A DNA stretch of 22,591 nt from an uncultured Variovorax sp. (GTDB taxonomy: Bacteria > Pseudomonadota > Gammaproteobacteria > Burkholderiales > Burkholderiaceae), in contig CAMLCW010000036.1 in NCBI GenBank assembly GCA_946478645.1, positions 1 through 22,591 of the forward strand, given 5' to 3'. The position numbers and the translations under genes were made by a program. Below are positions 15,646-22,591 of this stretch, piece after piece. A model generated the notes under the pieces. That model ran no database searches and was not told where the DNA came from. It saw nothing but the letters and a program-made list of their open reading frames with translations. Every line of letters begins with the position of its first letter. The stretch's first letter is position 1.

Positions 15646-16344
15646 ATGACCCAGCACATCGGAATCGTCGGCTGCTCCGCCGAGGGCGCTGCACTCTGCT
15701 ACCAGACCATCTGCGTCGAAGGCGCAGCGCTCTTCGGGCCGCATGCGCACCCCGAAGTCTCGATGCACACGCCGTCGCTCGCGGACTACATGGCGCACAT
15801 CTACCAGGGCGACTGGCGCGGCGTGGGCGAGGTGATGCTTGCATCCGCCGGGAAGCTCGCGAAGACGGGCGCCGATTTCCTGGTCTGCCCCGACAACACG
15901 ATCCACCAGGCGCTGCCGTTCATCGAGGCGCGCTCGCCGCTGCCATGGCTGCACATCGCGGGCTGCGTGGCCGACGAGGCCGCGCGACGCGGCTTTCGGC
16001 GCCTGGCGCTGACGGGCACGCGCTGGCTCGTCGAGAGCGATGTCTACCCCGACAGGCTCGCCGCCATCGGCCTCGAATGCGTGCGGCCCTCGCCGGAGGA
16101 GCGCGAGGAGATCAACCGCATCATCATGGACGAACTGGTCTGCGGCGTCTTCAAGCCCGAAGCGATCGCAACCTTCCGCCGCGTGATCCAGCGCATGCGC
16201 GAGCATGACGGCTGCGACGCAGTGATCCTCGGCTGCACCGAGATCCCGCTGATCATGAACGACGTGAACTCGCCGCTGCCGACGCTCGATTCGACGCGGC
16301 TGCTGGCGCGCGCGGCGCTGCGGCGCGCGGCACAGAAGGGTTAG
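15646..16344 (+). CDS. Aspartate/glutamate racemase family protein
   Basis: This 232-residue enzyme belongs to the cofactor-independent, two-cysteine racemases. The paired catalytic cysteines are in FLVCPDNT (C81) and ILGCTEIPL (C197). The start (MTQHIGIVGCSAEGAA) and length match the YgeA/aspartate racemase branch. It lies 80 bases after metQ in the same direction, so it might be linked to amino-acid uptake, but the gap is GC-rich and could hold a separate promoter. Another ATG at 15637 is possible. Substrate cannot be told from sequence. Its TAG stop overlaps the convergent hydrolase stop. Confidence 0.88.
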   Translation: MTQHIGIVGCSAEGAALCYQTICVEGAALFGPHAHPEVSMHTPSLADYMAHIYQGDWRGVGEVMLASAGKLAKTGADFLVCPDNTIHQALPFIEARSPLPWLHIAGCVADEAARRGFRRLALTGTRWLVESDVYPDRLAAIGLECVRPSPEEREEINRIIMDELVCGVFKPEAIATFRRVIQRMREHDGCDAVILGCTEIPLIMNDVNSPLPTLDSTRLLARAALRRAAQKG

Positions 16345-17267
16345 GCGAGGAATTCCTCGATCAGCTGCGCCACGCGCTCCGGCTGGTCGTGGTGCAGCAT
16401 GTGGCCCGAGGCCTCGAGCCGCTCGATGCGCACCGAGGGCACGGACTTCAGCCGCTCGTGGAACTCGTCGAGCGTGTAGCGGTTCTTCCACCAGCCCTGG
16501 AGGCTGTCGTCGGCGGCTTCGACCATCAAGGTGGGCGCCGCGACGCGCGCATAGAGCGCGAGCGTCTCGTCGACGCGGAAGATGTTCGCGTTGACGATCT
16601 TGTGCGCGGCCTCGCCGAGGATCTGCCAGCGCTCGCTGCCGTCGGGCTGCGGGCGCGCGGCCGACCAGTGGCCCGCGAGCCACTGGGCCTTGTCGGGCGA
16701 CAGGCGCGGGTTCGTCTTCATGAGGCGGCGCGCCACGCCGTCGACTGCCGAATAGGTCGACAGGTCCAGCTCGCCGCGGTGCAGGCGCTTGAGCTCGTCG
16801 ATCCACTGCCCATAGCGCGCGGGCGCTTCCTCGGGCTTTCGGTTCGGCATGCCGAAACCCTCGAGGTTGACGAGCCGGCGGATGCGCCCGGGCCGGGTGC
16901 CCGCGTAGTGCATCGCGACGTTGCCGCCCATGCTGTGGCCGACGAGATCGACCGGGCGCGCCGCATCGCCTTCGCCCGCGTAATGGTCGAGCAGCCATTC
17001 GAGGTCGGCCAGGTAGTCGGGCAGCCAGTAGTTGTCGACGCCGCCGCCCGCGGTCAGGCCGAAGCCGCGCCAGTCGGGCGCGACGATGAAGCGTTCCTCG
17101 GCCATGGCATCGACGACGAACTGCCACGAGGCCGCCACGTCCATCCAGCCATGCACCAGCACGAGCGGCGGGCGCTCGGCCGAAGGGCTGCCCCAAGTGC
17201 GCACGTGGTACTGGAGGTTGCGCACAGGGACGAATTCGCTGCGCGAGGGGCGGAGGGCTTGGTACAT
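16341..17267 (-). CDS. Alpha/beta hydrolase
   Basis: This 308-residue protein has the alpha/beta hydrolase fold. Visible are the oxyanion-hole HGW after strand 3 (residues 39-41), the nucleophile elbow GHSMGG (S112), a candidate acid in MVEAADDS and the catalytic histidine in SGHMLHHDQPE. The lid region is about 100 residues. I chose the ATG at 17267 (MYQALRPSRSEFVPV) because the in-frame ATG at 17333 would add 22 unconserved residues and overlap the divergent gene start. There is no signal peptide. The substrate is unknown; esterases and epoxide or haloalkane hydrolases share this pattern. Confidence 0.9.
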   Translation of the reverse strand: MYQALRPSRSEFVPVRNLQYHVRTWGSPSAERPPLVLVHGWMDVAASWQFVVDAMAEERFIVAPDWRGFGLTAGGGVDNYWLPDYLADLEWLLDHYAGEGDAARPVDLVGHSMGGNVAMHYAGTRPGRIRRLVNLEGFGMPNRKPEEAPARYGQWIDELKRLHRGELDLSTYSAVDGVARRLMKTNPRLSPDKAQWLAGHWSAARPQPDGSERWQILGEAAHKIVNANIFRVDETLALYARVAAPTLMVEAADDSLQGWWKNRYTLDEFHERLKSVPSVRIERLEASGHMLHHDQPERVAQLIEEFLA

Positions 17268-17331
17268 GGGCGCCGATGATACGAAGTGGGACCGGCCGGC
17301 AGAGTCCGGCAGACGACAGTAAAGTTCGCGC

Positions 17332-18393
17332 ATGCAAAAAATCCAACTCGGTCAGAGCGACCTTCATGTCACGCCGGTCTGCCTGGGCACCATGATCTTC
17401 GGCGAGCAGGTCGACGAAGCCACGGCCCACCAGATCCTGGACCGCGCCTTGGCGCGCGGCATCGACTTCCTCGACACGGCCGAGATGTACGCCGTGCCCA
17501 CGCGCCGCGAGACCTACGGCGCCACCGAAACCATCATCGGCAACTGGTTTGCGGCCAACCCCGGCGTGCGGCAGCGCGTGGTGCTCGCCAGCAAGGTGGC
17601 CGGCTCGGCGCGCAACACGCCGTGGGTGCGCGAAGGCGATGGCATGACGGCCGCCGACATCGTGGCCTCTTGCAATGCAAGCCTGAAGCGGCTGCGCACC
17701 GACGTGATCGACCTCTACCAGATCCACTGGCCCGAGCGCCACGTGCCGGCCTTCGGCAACCTCTATTACGACCCTTCGAGCGAACGTTCGAAGACCTCGA
17801 TCCACGAGCAGCTCGACGCCTTCGCGGGCCTGGTGAAAGCCGGCAAGGTGCGCGCGATCGGGCTCTCGAACGAAACGCCCTACGGCGTGCACGAGTTCGT
17901 GCGGCTGGCCGAACAGCATGGCCTGCCGCGCGTGGCCTCGGTGCAGAACCTCTACAACCTGGCGGCCCGCTTCGTGGAAAACGGGCTCGACGAGACGATG
18001 CATCGGCTCGGCGTGTCGCTGTTGGCTTATTCGCCGCTGGCCTACGGCCTGTTGACGGGCAAGTACGACCAGAGCGGCCTCGTCGGCCCCGAGGCGCCGC
18101 AGGAGGCGCGCCTTACGCGCTTCGAGTCGATGCGCAAGCTGCGCTGGGGCCGGCCCGAAGCGCTGGCCGCCGCGCGACGCTACAACCAGCTTGCGCGCGA
18201 CAACGGCCTCACGCCGGTGCAGCTCGCGCTGGGTTTCTGCCGTGCCAAGTGGCAGGTCGCGAGCACCATCATCGGCGTGCGCACGCTGGCGCAACTCGAC
18301 GAGGACATCGACGCCTGGGGCACCGAGCTGCCGGCCGGCATGCTGGCCGAGATCGACCGCATCCGCTGGGAGATGCGCGACCCCGCGAACTGA
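17332..18393 (+). CDS. NADP(H)-dependent aldo/keto reductase, Tas-like
   Basis: This 353-residue TIM-barrel oxidoreductase reduces aldehydes or ketones. The catalytic tetrad is visible as D48 and Y53 (FLDTAEMY), K88 (VVLASK) and H132 (YQIHWPERH). The NADPH-binding end is near STIIGVRTLAQLDEDI. The long insertion VPTRRETYGATETIIGNWF and overall length match the Tas group of E. coli. It is divergent from the hydrolase by 64 bases and is followed five bases later by the deacylase gene, suggesting a shared transcript. The physiological substrate is unknown. Confidence 0.93.
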   Translation: MQKIQLGQSDLHVTPVCLGTMIFGEQVDEATAHQILDRALARGIDFLDTAEMYAVPTRRETYGATETIIGNWFAANPGVRQRVVLASKVAGSARNTPWVREGDGMTAADIVASCNASLKRLRTDVIDLYQIHWPERHVPAFGNLYYDPSSERSKTSIHEQLDAFAGLVKAGKVRAIGLSNETPYGVHEFVRLAEQHGLPRVASVQNLYNLAARFVENGLDETMHRLGVSLLAYSPLAYGLLTGKYDQSGLVGPEAPQEARLTRFESMRKLRWGRPEALAAARRYNQLARDNGLTPVQLALGFCRAKWQVASTIIGVRTLAQLDEDIDAWGTELPAGMLAEIDRIRWEMRDPAN

Positions 18394-18398
18394 AGGCC

Positions 18399-18893
18399 AT
18401 GCCGAAAAAGAGCGCCCATGTCTCCGAAACACCGGCCACCCAGCTGCTGCGTGCCGCGAAGGTCGAGTTCACCGAGCATCCCTACGAATACCAGGAACAC
18501 GGCGGCGCCCAGCGCGGCGCCGAGATGCTCGGGCTCGACCCGTTCATGGTCATCAAGACGCTGGTGATGCAGGATCAGGACGCGAAGCCGCTGATCGTGC
18601 TGATGCACGGCAACCGCACCGTCTCGACCAAGAACCTGGCGCGCCAGATCGGCGCCAAGTCGATCGCGCCCTGCACGCCCGAGGTGGCGCAGCGCCACAG
18701 CGGCTACATGGTGGGCGGCACCTCGCCCTTCGGCACGCGGCGCGAAATGCCGGTCTACATCGAGTCGAGCATCCTCGGCCTGCCGCGCATCGTGCTCAAC
18801 GGTGGTCGGCGCGGCTTCCTGATCGGCATCGAGCCGCAGGTGTGCGTGCAGCTGCTCGGTGCCAAGCCGGTGGAATGCGCGCTGGCAGAATAG
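18399..18893 (+). CDS. ybaK: YbaK/EbsC-type Cys-tRNA(Pro)/Cys-tRNA deacylase
   Basis: This 164-residue protein removes misattached amino acids from tRNA, typically cysteine from tRNA-Pro, as a free-standing editing domain. It shows the family pattern: ATQLLRAAKVEFTEHPYEY at the start, LDPFMVIKTLVM, the core GGTSPFGTRREMPVYIE and a C-terminal NGGRRGFLIGIEP. The ATG is five bases after the aldo/keto reductase stop. The sequence is intact. Specificity (Cys or other residue) is inferred from the family. Confidence 0.93.
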   Translation: MPKKSAHVSETPATQLLRAAKVEFTEHPYEYQEHGGAQRGAEMLGLDPFMVIKTLVMQDQDAKPLIVLMHGNRTVSTKNLARQIGAKSIAPCTPEVAQRHSGYMVGGTSPFGTRREMPVYIESSILGLPRIVLNGGRRGFLIGIEPQVCVQLLGAKPVECALAE

Positions 18894-18956
18894 CCGGCCC
18901 GTCGGCACCATGCCGGCCACCAGAACCAAGAACATCCATCCCCCGCGGAGCGCGCC

Positions 18957-19592
18957 TTGAGCCTCGACCTGCCATCCCTCGCCGCCATCGTCGTTTCGTA
19001 CCTGATCGGTTCGCTGTCCTTTGCCGTCATCGTGAGCAAGGCGCTCGGCATGGCCGATCCGCGCAGCTACGGCAGCAAGAATCCCGGCGCCACCAACGTG
19101 CTGCGCTCGGGCAACAAGGGCGCCGCGCTCGCCACGCTGCTGCTCGACGCGGTCAAGGGCTGGCTGCCGGTGTTCGCGATCCGGCATTTCGGCGCGCAAT
19201 GGGGGCTGGGCGAGGGCGTGGCCGCACTCGCGGGCCTGGCGGCGTTCCTCGGGCACCTGTATCCGGTGTTCTTCGGCTTCCAGGGCGGCAAGGGCGTGGC
19301 CACCGCCGCGGGCGTGCTGGTGGGCATCGCGCCCTGGCTCGGGCTCGCGACCGGCGCCACCTGGCTGATCATTGCGGTATTTTTCCGCTATTCGTCGCTG
19401 TCTTCGCTGGTGGCGGCCTTCTTTGCGCCCGCGTACTACGTGCTGGGGGGCAATATTGCCTGGCCGCTCGACCGCACGGTGCTCGTCGCGCTCATCGTGA
19501 TGAGCCTGCTCTTGGTCTGGCGGCACCGCGAGAACATCCGCCGCCTGGCGGCCGGCTCCGAGTCGAAGCTCGGCGCGAAGAAGAAAACCTGA
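18957..19592 (+). CDS. plsY: Glycerol-3-phosphate acyltransferase PlsY
   Basis: This 211-residue inner-membrane enzyme transfers the acyl group of acyl-phosphate to glycerol 3-phosphate, the first step of phospholipid synthesis. Signature motifs are GSKNPGATN (39-47), a central LLLDAVKGW, and [15 protein letters not shown]. Five hydrophobic segments are seen, ending in a basic tail ([10 protein letters not shown]). The start is TTG, with GGAG seven to ten bases upstream, and gives the usual N-terminal membrane segment. It is 63 bases after ybaK. Confidence 0.95.
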   Translation: MSLDLPSLAAIVVSYLIGSLSFAVIVSKALGMADPRSYGSKNPGATNVLRSGNKGAALATLLLDAVKGWLPVFAIRHFGAQWGLGEGVAALAGLAAFLGHLYPVFFGFQGGKGVATAAGVLVGIAPWLGLATGATWLIIAVFFRYSSLSSLVAAFFAPAYYVLGGNIAWPLDRTVLVALIVMSLLLVWRHRENIRRLAAGSESKLGAKKKT

Positions 19593-19609
19593 ACGAACAA
19601 AGGAAATCC

Positions 19610-19966
19610 ATGGCTTCCATCACCCGCTTCCACGTCGGTCCGCGCCTTTCCGAGACGGCCGTGCACAACGGCACCATCTACCTCGCGGGCCAGGTGCCCG
19701 ACGACACCACGCAGGACATCCGCGGCCAGACCACGCAGGTGCTGGCCATGGTCGACCGCCTGCTGGCCGAGGCCGGCAGCGACAAGTCGCGCATCCTCAT
19801 GGCGCAGATCTTCCTGGCCGACATCGAGGACATCACGGCGATGAACGAGGTCTGGGACGCGTGGATTCCCGCGGGCAACACGCCGCCGCGCGCGACGGTG
19901 CAGGCCAAGATGGCCAACGCGGCCTACAAAATCGAGATCGTCGTCACGGCCGCCGCAGCGGCCTGA
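19610..19966 (+). CDS. RidA/YjgF-family protein
   Basis: This 118-residue protein belongs to the YjgF/YER057c/UK114 family of small trimeric proteins. RidA itself hydrolyses reactive enamine/imine intermediates made by PLP enzymes. Family features are TAVHNGTIYLAGQVPDD, the IFLADIEDITAMNEVWDAWI segment and PPRATVQA with the conserved arginine that binds carboxylates. AAAGGA stands before the ATG, 17 bases after plsY. Several RidA subgroups lack deaminase activity, so the exact activity is uncertain. Confidence 0.92.
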   Translation: MASITRFHVGPRLSETAVHNGTIYLAGQVPDDTTQDIRGQTTQVLAMVDRLLAEAGSDKSRILMAQIFLADIEDITAMNEVWDAWIPAGNTPPRATVQAKMANAAYKIEIVVTAAAAA

Positions 19967-19972
19967 GGAGCG

Positions 19973-20623
19973 TCAATAGCGTTTCTCGAGGACCATCTGG
20001 TCGGCGTCGCGGCGCATCGAGAAACGATTGATGAAGCTGTTGCCCAGCAGCACGAAGGGCATCGGCTGCGGTGACACCACGGCCTCGATGTCGTAGACCT
20101 CGACGTCGCCCACGCGCACCGACTGCAGCCGCAGCTTGTGGCCGATCGAGACGCCGTTCGCGGTGTTGATCTGCACGCGCTGCGCCTTGCTGTAGTCGAG
20201 CCCGATGTGCCGGGCGTCGTCGGCCGACAGCGCGATCGAGGTCGCGCCGGTGTCGAGCATGAAAGTGACGGCGCGTCCGTTGATGGCGCCCTGCGTCATG
20301 AAGTGGCCCCGGCTGTCGGCGGGCAGCACGATGCGGCTGCCGCCGCCGCCCGCACCGCCGCCACCGCCGATGCTCACGGGCGTGTCCATGCGCAGGCTGA
20401 CGCGCTTGCCCCCGAGTTCGACCACCGCCTGCTCGGCCTGCAGCGACACCAGCTTCACGCCCTGGAAGGTCTCGCCGACCGCCACGGTCTTGGGCGGCGC
20501 GCCGTTCACGATCAGGATCGCGCGGCTGCCGATGGTGCCGGTCAGCATGACCGAAGAACCGGCAGCCTGCGTGCCGGCCGCGGCGCACAGCAACAGCAGC
20601 GCGGCGGCGACGAGGGACCGCAT
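19973..20623 (-). CDS. Retropepsin-like aspartic protease, secreted (clan AA)
   Basis: This 216-residue protein has a signal peptide (MRSLVAAALLLLCAAAGTQA), a small N-terminal beta domain, a Gly-rich linker (GGGGGAGGGG, residues 86-95) and a C-terminal single-domain aspartic protease. The active-site motif is MLDTGATSIALS (D124), and VLLGNSFINRF (191-201) matches the second hydrophobic-Gly motif of the fold. Such bacterial proteins act as dimers in the periplasm, and their substrates are mostly unknown. It starts 11 bases after yajQ in the same direction and ends seven bases from the convergent RidA gene. Confidence 0.88.
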   Translation of the reverse strand: MRSLVAAALLLLCAAAGTQAAGSSVMLTGTIGSRAILIVNGAPPKTVAVGETFQGVKLVSLQAEQAVVELGGKRVSLRMDTPVSIGGGGGAGGGGSRIVLPADSRGHFMTQGAINGRAVTFMLDTGATSIALSADDARHIGLDYSKAQRVQINTANGVSIGHKLRLQSVRVGDVEVYDIEAVVSPQPMPFVLLGNSFINRFSMRRDADQMVLEKRY

Positions 20624-20634
20624 GCGAGGCGCTG

Positions 20635-21120
20635 TCAGTCGCGGAAGTTGTTGAAGGTCACGGGCAGGTCGGGCACGTCCTTCTTGATGAGCGCCATGGC
20701 CGCCTGCAGGTCGTCGCGCTTGGCGCCGGTGATGCGCACCGCGTCGCCCTGGATGGCGGCCTGCACCTTGAGCTTGCTGTCCTTGACGATGCGGGTGATC
20801 TTCTTGGCCTGCTCGCTCTCGATGCCGCTCTTGATCTTGATGACCTGCTTGACCTTGTCGCCGCCCATCTTCTGGACGTCGCCCTTGTCGAGGAAGCGCA
20901 CGTCGACGCTGCGCTTGGTGAGCTTGCTGCGCAGGATGTCTTCCACCTGAACGAGCTGGAACTCGGCGTCGCCGATCATGGTGATTTCCTTGTCCTTGAG
21001 CTCGACGGCGGCGGCCGTGCCCTTGAAATCGAAGCGTGTCGCGATTTCCTTGGCGGTGTTCTCGACCGCGTTCTTCACTTCGGGCAGGTTGGGTTCGCAG
21101 ACGGTGTCGAAAGACGGCAT
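20635..21120 (-). CDS. yajQ: YajQ-family nucleotide-binding protein (UPF0234)
   Basis: This 161-residue protein has two RNA-recognition-like folds; in Xanthomonas a homologue binds cyclic di-GMP and controls virulence genes. The start [19 protein letters not shown], the ATRFDFKGT segment and the end VTFNNFRD are diagnostic. The ATG at 21120 is preceded by AGGAGA; an upstream in-frame ATG at 21180 is not supported. It is divergent from murB by 43 bases and followed 11 bases later by the protease gene. The local function is unknown. Confidence 0.96.
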   Translation of the reverse strand: MPSFDTVCEPNLPEVKNAVENTAKEIATRFDFKGTAAAVELKDKEITMIGDAEFQLVQVEDILRSKLTKRSVDVRFLDKGDVQKMGGDKVKQVIKIKSGIESEQAKKITRIVKDSKLKVQAAIQGDAVRITGAKRDDLQAAMALIKKDVPDLPVTFNNFRD

Positions 21121-21163
21121 GGACTCTCCTGATTCACGGGTAGCTGGATGCGACAATTCTCCC

Positions 21164-22216
21164 ATGATCGTGGAGAACAACGTCCCGCTGCAGCCCTACA
21201 ACAGCTTCGGCATTGCCGCGCGCGCGCAGCACCTGGCGCGCATCGCGAGCGAATCGGACGTGGCCGCGCTGCTGGCCGACCCGCAATGGCGCGATGCGCC
21301 GCGCTTCGTGCTCGGCGGCGGCAGCAACATCGTGATCACCGGCGACGTGAAGCCGCTGGTGCTGAAGGTCGAGATCAAGGGGCTGCGGCTGGTCGAGGAG
21401 ACGCCGCGCGCCTGGATCGTGGAGGCGGGCGCGGGCGAAACCTGGCACGACGCGGTGCAGTGGATGGTCGCGCAGGGCCATCCGGGGCTCGAGAACCTGG
21501 CGCTCATCCCGGGCACCGTGGGCGGTGCGCCGGTGCAGAACATCGGCGCCTACGGGGTCGAGCTGCAGGACCGCTTCGATTCGCTCGACGCCATCGACCT
21601 GGACACGGGCCGCAGCTTCACGCTCGATGCCGCGCAGTGCGCCTTCGGCTACCGCGACTCGGTGTTCAAGCACGTGCCGGCCGGACCGAACGACTTCGGG
21701 TTGTCGGGCCGGGCGCTGATCACGCGCGTGCGCTTCCGCTTGCCGCGGCCGTGGAAGGCGGTGGTGGGCTACCTCGATCTCGAGCGCAAGATGGAGGAAA
21801 CGGGCAATTTCACGCCCAGCCCGACCGACGTGTTCGACTGGATCTGCGCCATCCGCCGTGCCAAGCTGCCCGACTGGCGCGTGCTCGGCAATGCCGGCAG
21901 CTTCTTCAAGAACCCGACCGTCACGCCCGAGCAGTGCGCCGACATCATCGCGCGCGACCCCAAGATCGTGCACTACCCGATGGACGACGGCAGCATCAAG
22001 CTCGCGGCCGGCTGGCTCATCGACGCCTGCGGCTGGAAGGGCAAGTCGGTCGGCAATGCCGGCGTCTACGAGAAGCAGGCGCTGGTGCTGGTGAACCGCG
22101 GCGGGCTCGAGAACCCGGTCACGGGCGGCGAGGTCATGACCCTTGCCAAGGCCATCCAGACCAGCGTCTACGAGCGCTTCGGCATCCGGCTGGAGCCGGA
22201 GCCGGTGGTGGTCTGA
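21164..22216 (+). CDS. murB: UDP-N-acetylenolpyruvoylglucosamine reductase
   Basis: This 350-residue flavoenzyme uses NADPH to make UDP-N-acetylmuramate, the second committed step of peptidoglycan synthesis. FAD-binding stretches are [10 protein letters not shown] and [20 protein letters not shown]. Likely catalytic residues are the arginine in GYRDSVFK, the serine in [11 protein letters not shown] and the glutamate in GIRLEPEP at the C-terminus, matching the E. coli R159/S229/E325 set. No Shine-Dalgarno sequence is evident before the ATG. It runs divergent from yajQ and converges on argG. Confidence 0.97.
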   Translation: MIVENNVPLQPYNSFGIAARAQHLARIASESDVAALLADPQWRDAPRFVLGGGSNIVITGDVKPLVLKVEIKGLRLVEETPRAWIVEAGAGETWHDAVQWMVAQGHPGLENLALIPGTVGGAPVQNIGAYGVELQDRFDSLDAIDLDTGRSFTLDAAQCAFGYRDSVFKHVPAGPNDFGLSGRALITRVRFRLPRPWKAVVGYLDLERKMEETGNFTPSPTDVFDWICAIRRAKLPDWRVLGNAGSFFKNPTVTPEQCADIIARDPKIVHYPMDDGSIKLAAGWLIDACGWKGKSVGNAGVYEKQALVLVNRGGLENPVTGGEVMTLAKAIQTSVYERFGIRLEPEPVVV

Positions 22217-22219
22217 GCG

Positions 22220-22591
<372 letters not shown>

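Noticed and set aside
17268..17333. Upstream ATG for the alpha/beta hydrolase, overlapping the start of the aldo/keto reductase gene on CATG
   Set aside because: The added 22 residues look unconserved, and the ATG at 17267 gives a normal N-terminus.
15538..18432. Long leftward frame of 964 codons across several genes
   Set aside because: It overlaps four well-supported genes and shows no recognisable domains, consistent with a high-GC shadow.

Overview
The window is high-GC proteobacterial DNA. The housekeeping genes (prfB with its programmed frameshift, pepN, fbp, murB, yajQ, plsY, metNIQ, argG) and their sequences fit a betaproteobacterium of the Burkholderiales, most likely a Comamonadaceae member such as Variovorax. 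That placement is inferred from protein similarity remembered, not searched.

Left part (1 to about 6960, accessory). A type I-C CRISPR-Cas operon runs right to left: cas3 (TTG start), cas5c, cas8c, cas7, cas4. cas8c starts at GTG and overlaps the cas5c stop. It contains a strong internal ribosome binding site and in-frame GTG that should give the small subunit Cas11c. After cas4 the reading frame of cas1 begins (M-R-R-Q-L-N-T-L), but an IS3-family element enters after codon 8. The OrfA gene of that IS3 element is in turn cut by the end of what looks like an IS21-family element that runs off the left edge. The interference genes look intact, while the adaptation module is broken at its first gene. 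No CRISPR array is in the window; if one exists it lies past the left edge.

Boundary (about 6960 to 7441). A small secreted Cys-rich protein gene carries a one-base frameshift. It faces a tRNA-Thr(CGU) gene across a strong bidirectional terminator. The accessory DNA abuts the 3' side of the tRNA, a common setting for genomic islands.

Right part (7366 to 22591, core). A tight leftward operon reads prfB, HAD phosphatase, pepN, fbp, tRNA-Thr. Divergent from it is metN-metI-metQ, an ABC importer for methionine or a related amino acid, whose MetN is short and lacks the usual C-terminal NIL domain. An Asp/Glu-racemase-family gene follows. A convergent alpha/beta hydrolase is next, then a rightward set: aldo/keto reductase, YbaK-like deacylase, plsY and a RidA-family protein. 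A leftward pair (yajQ, then a periplasmic retropepsin-like protease), rightward murB, a terminator hairpin and the 3' end of leftward argG complete the window.

No gene-free stretch exceeds 300 bases. The longest intergenic gaps are 13 kb (216 bases, prfB/metN) and 6.8 to 6.96 kb (162 bases, upstream of cas3); their candidate signals are listed. I found no clearly undescribed system. The most notable points are the cas1 knockout by nested insertion sequences, the internal Cas11c start, the histidine at the Cas5c catalytic tyrosine position and the NIL-less MetN.
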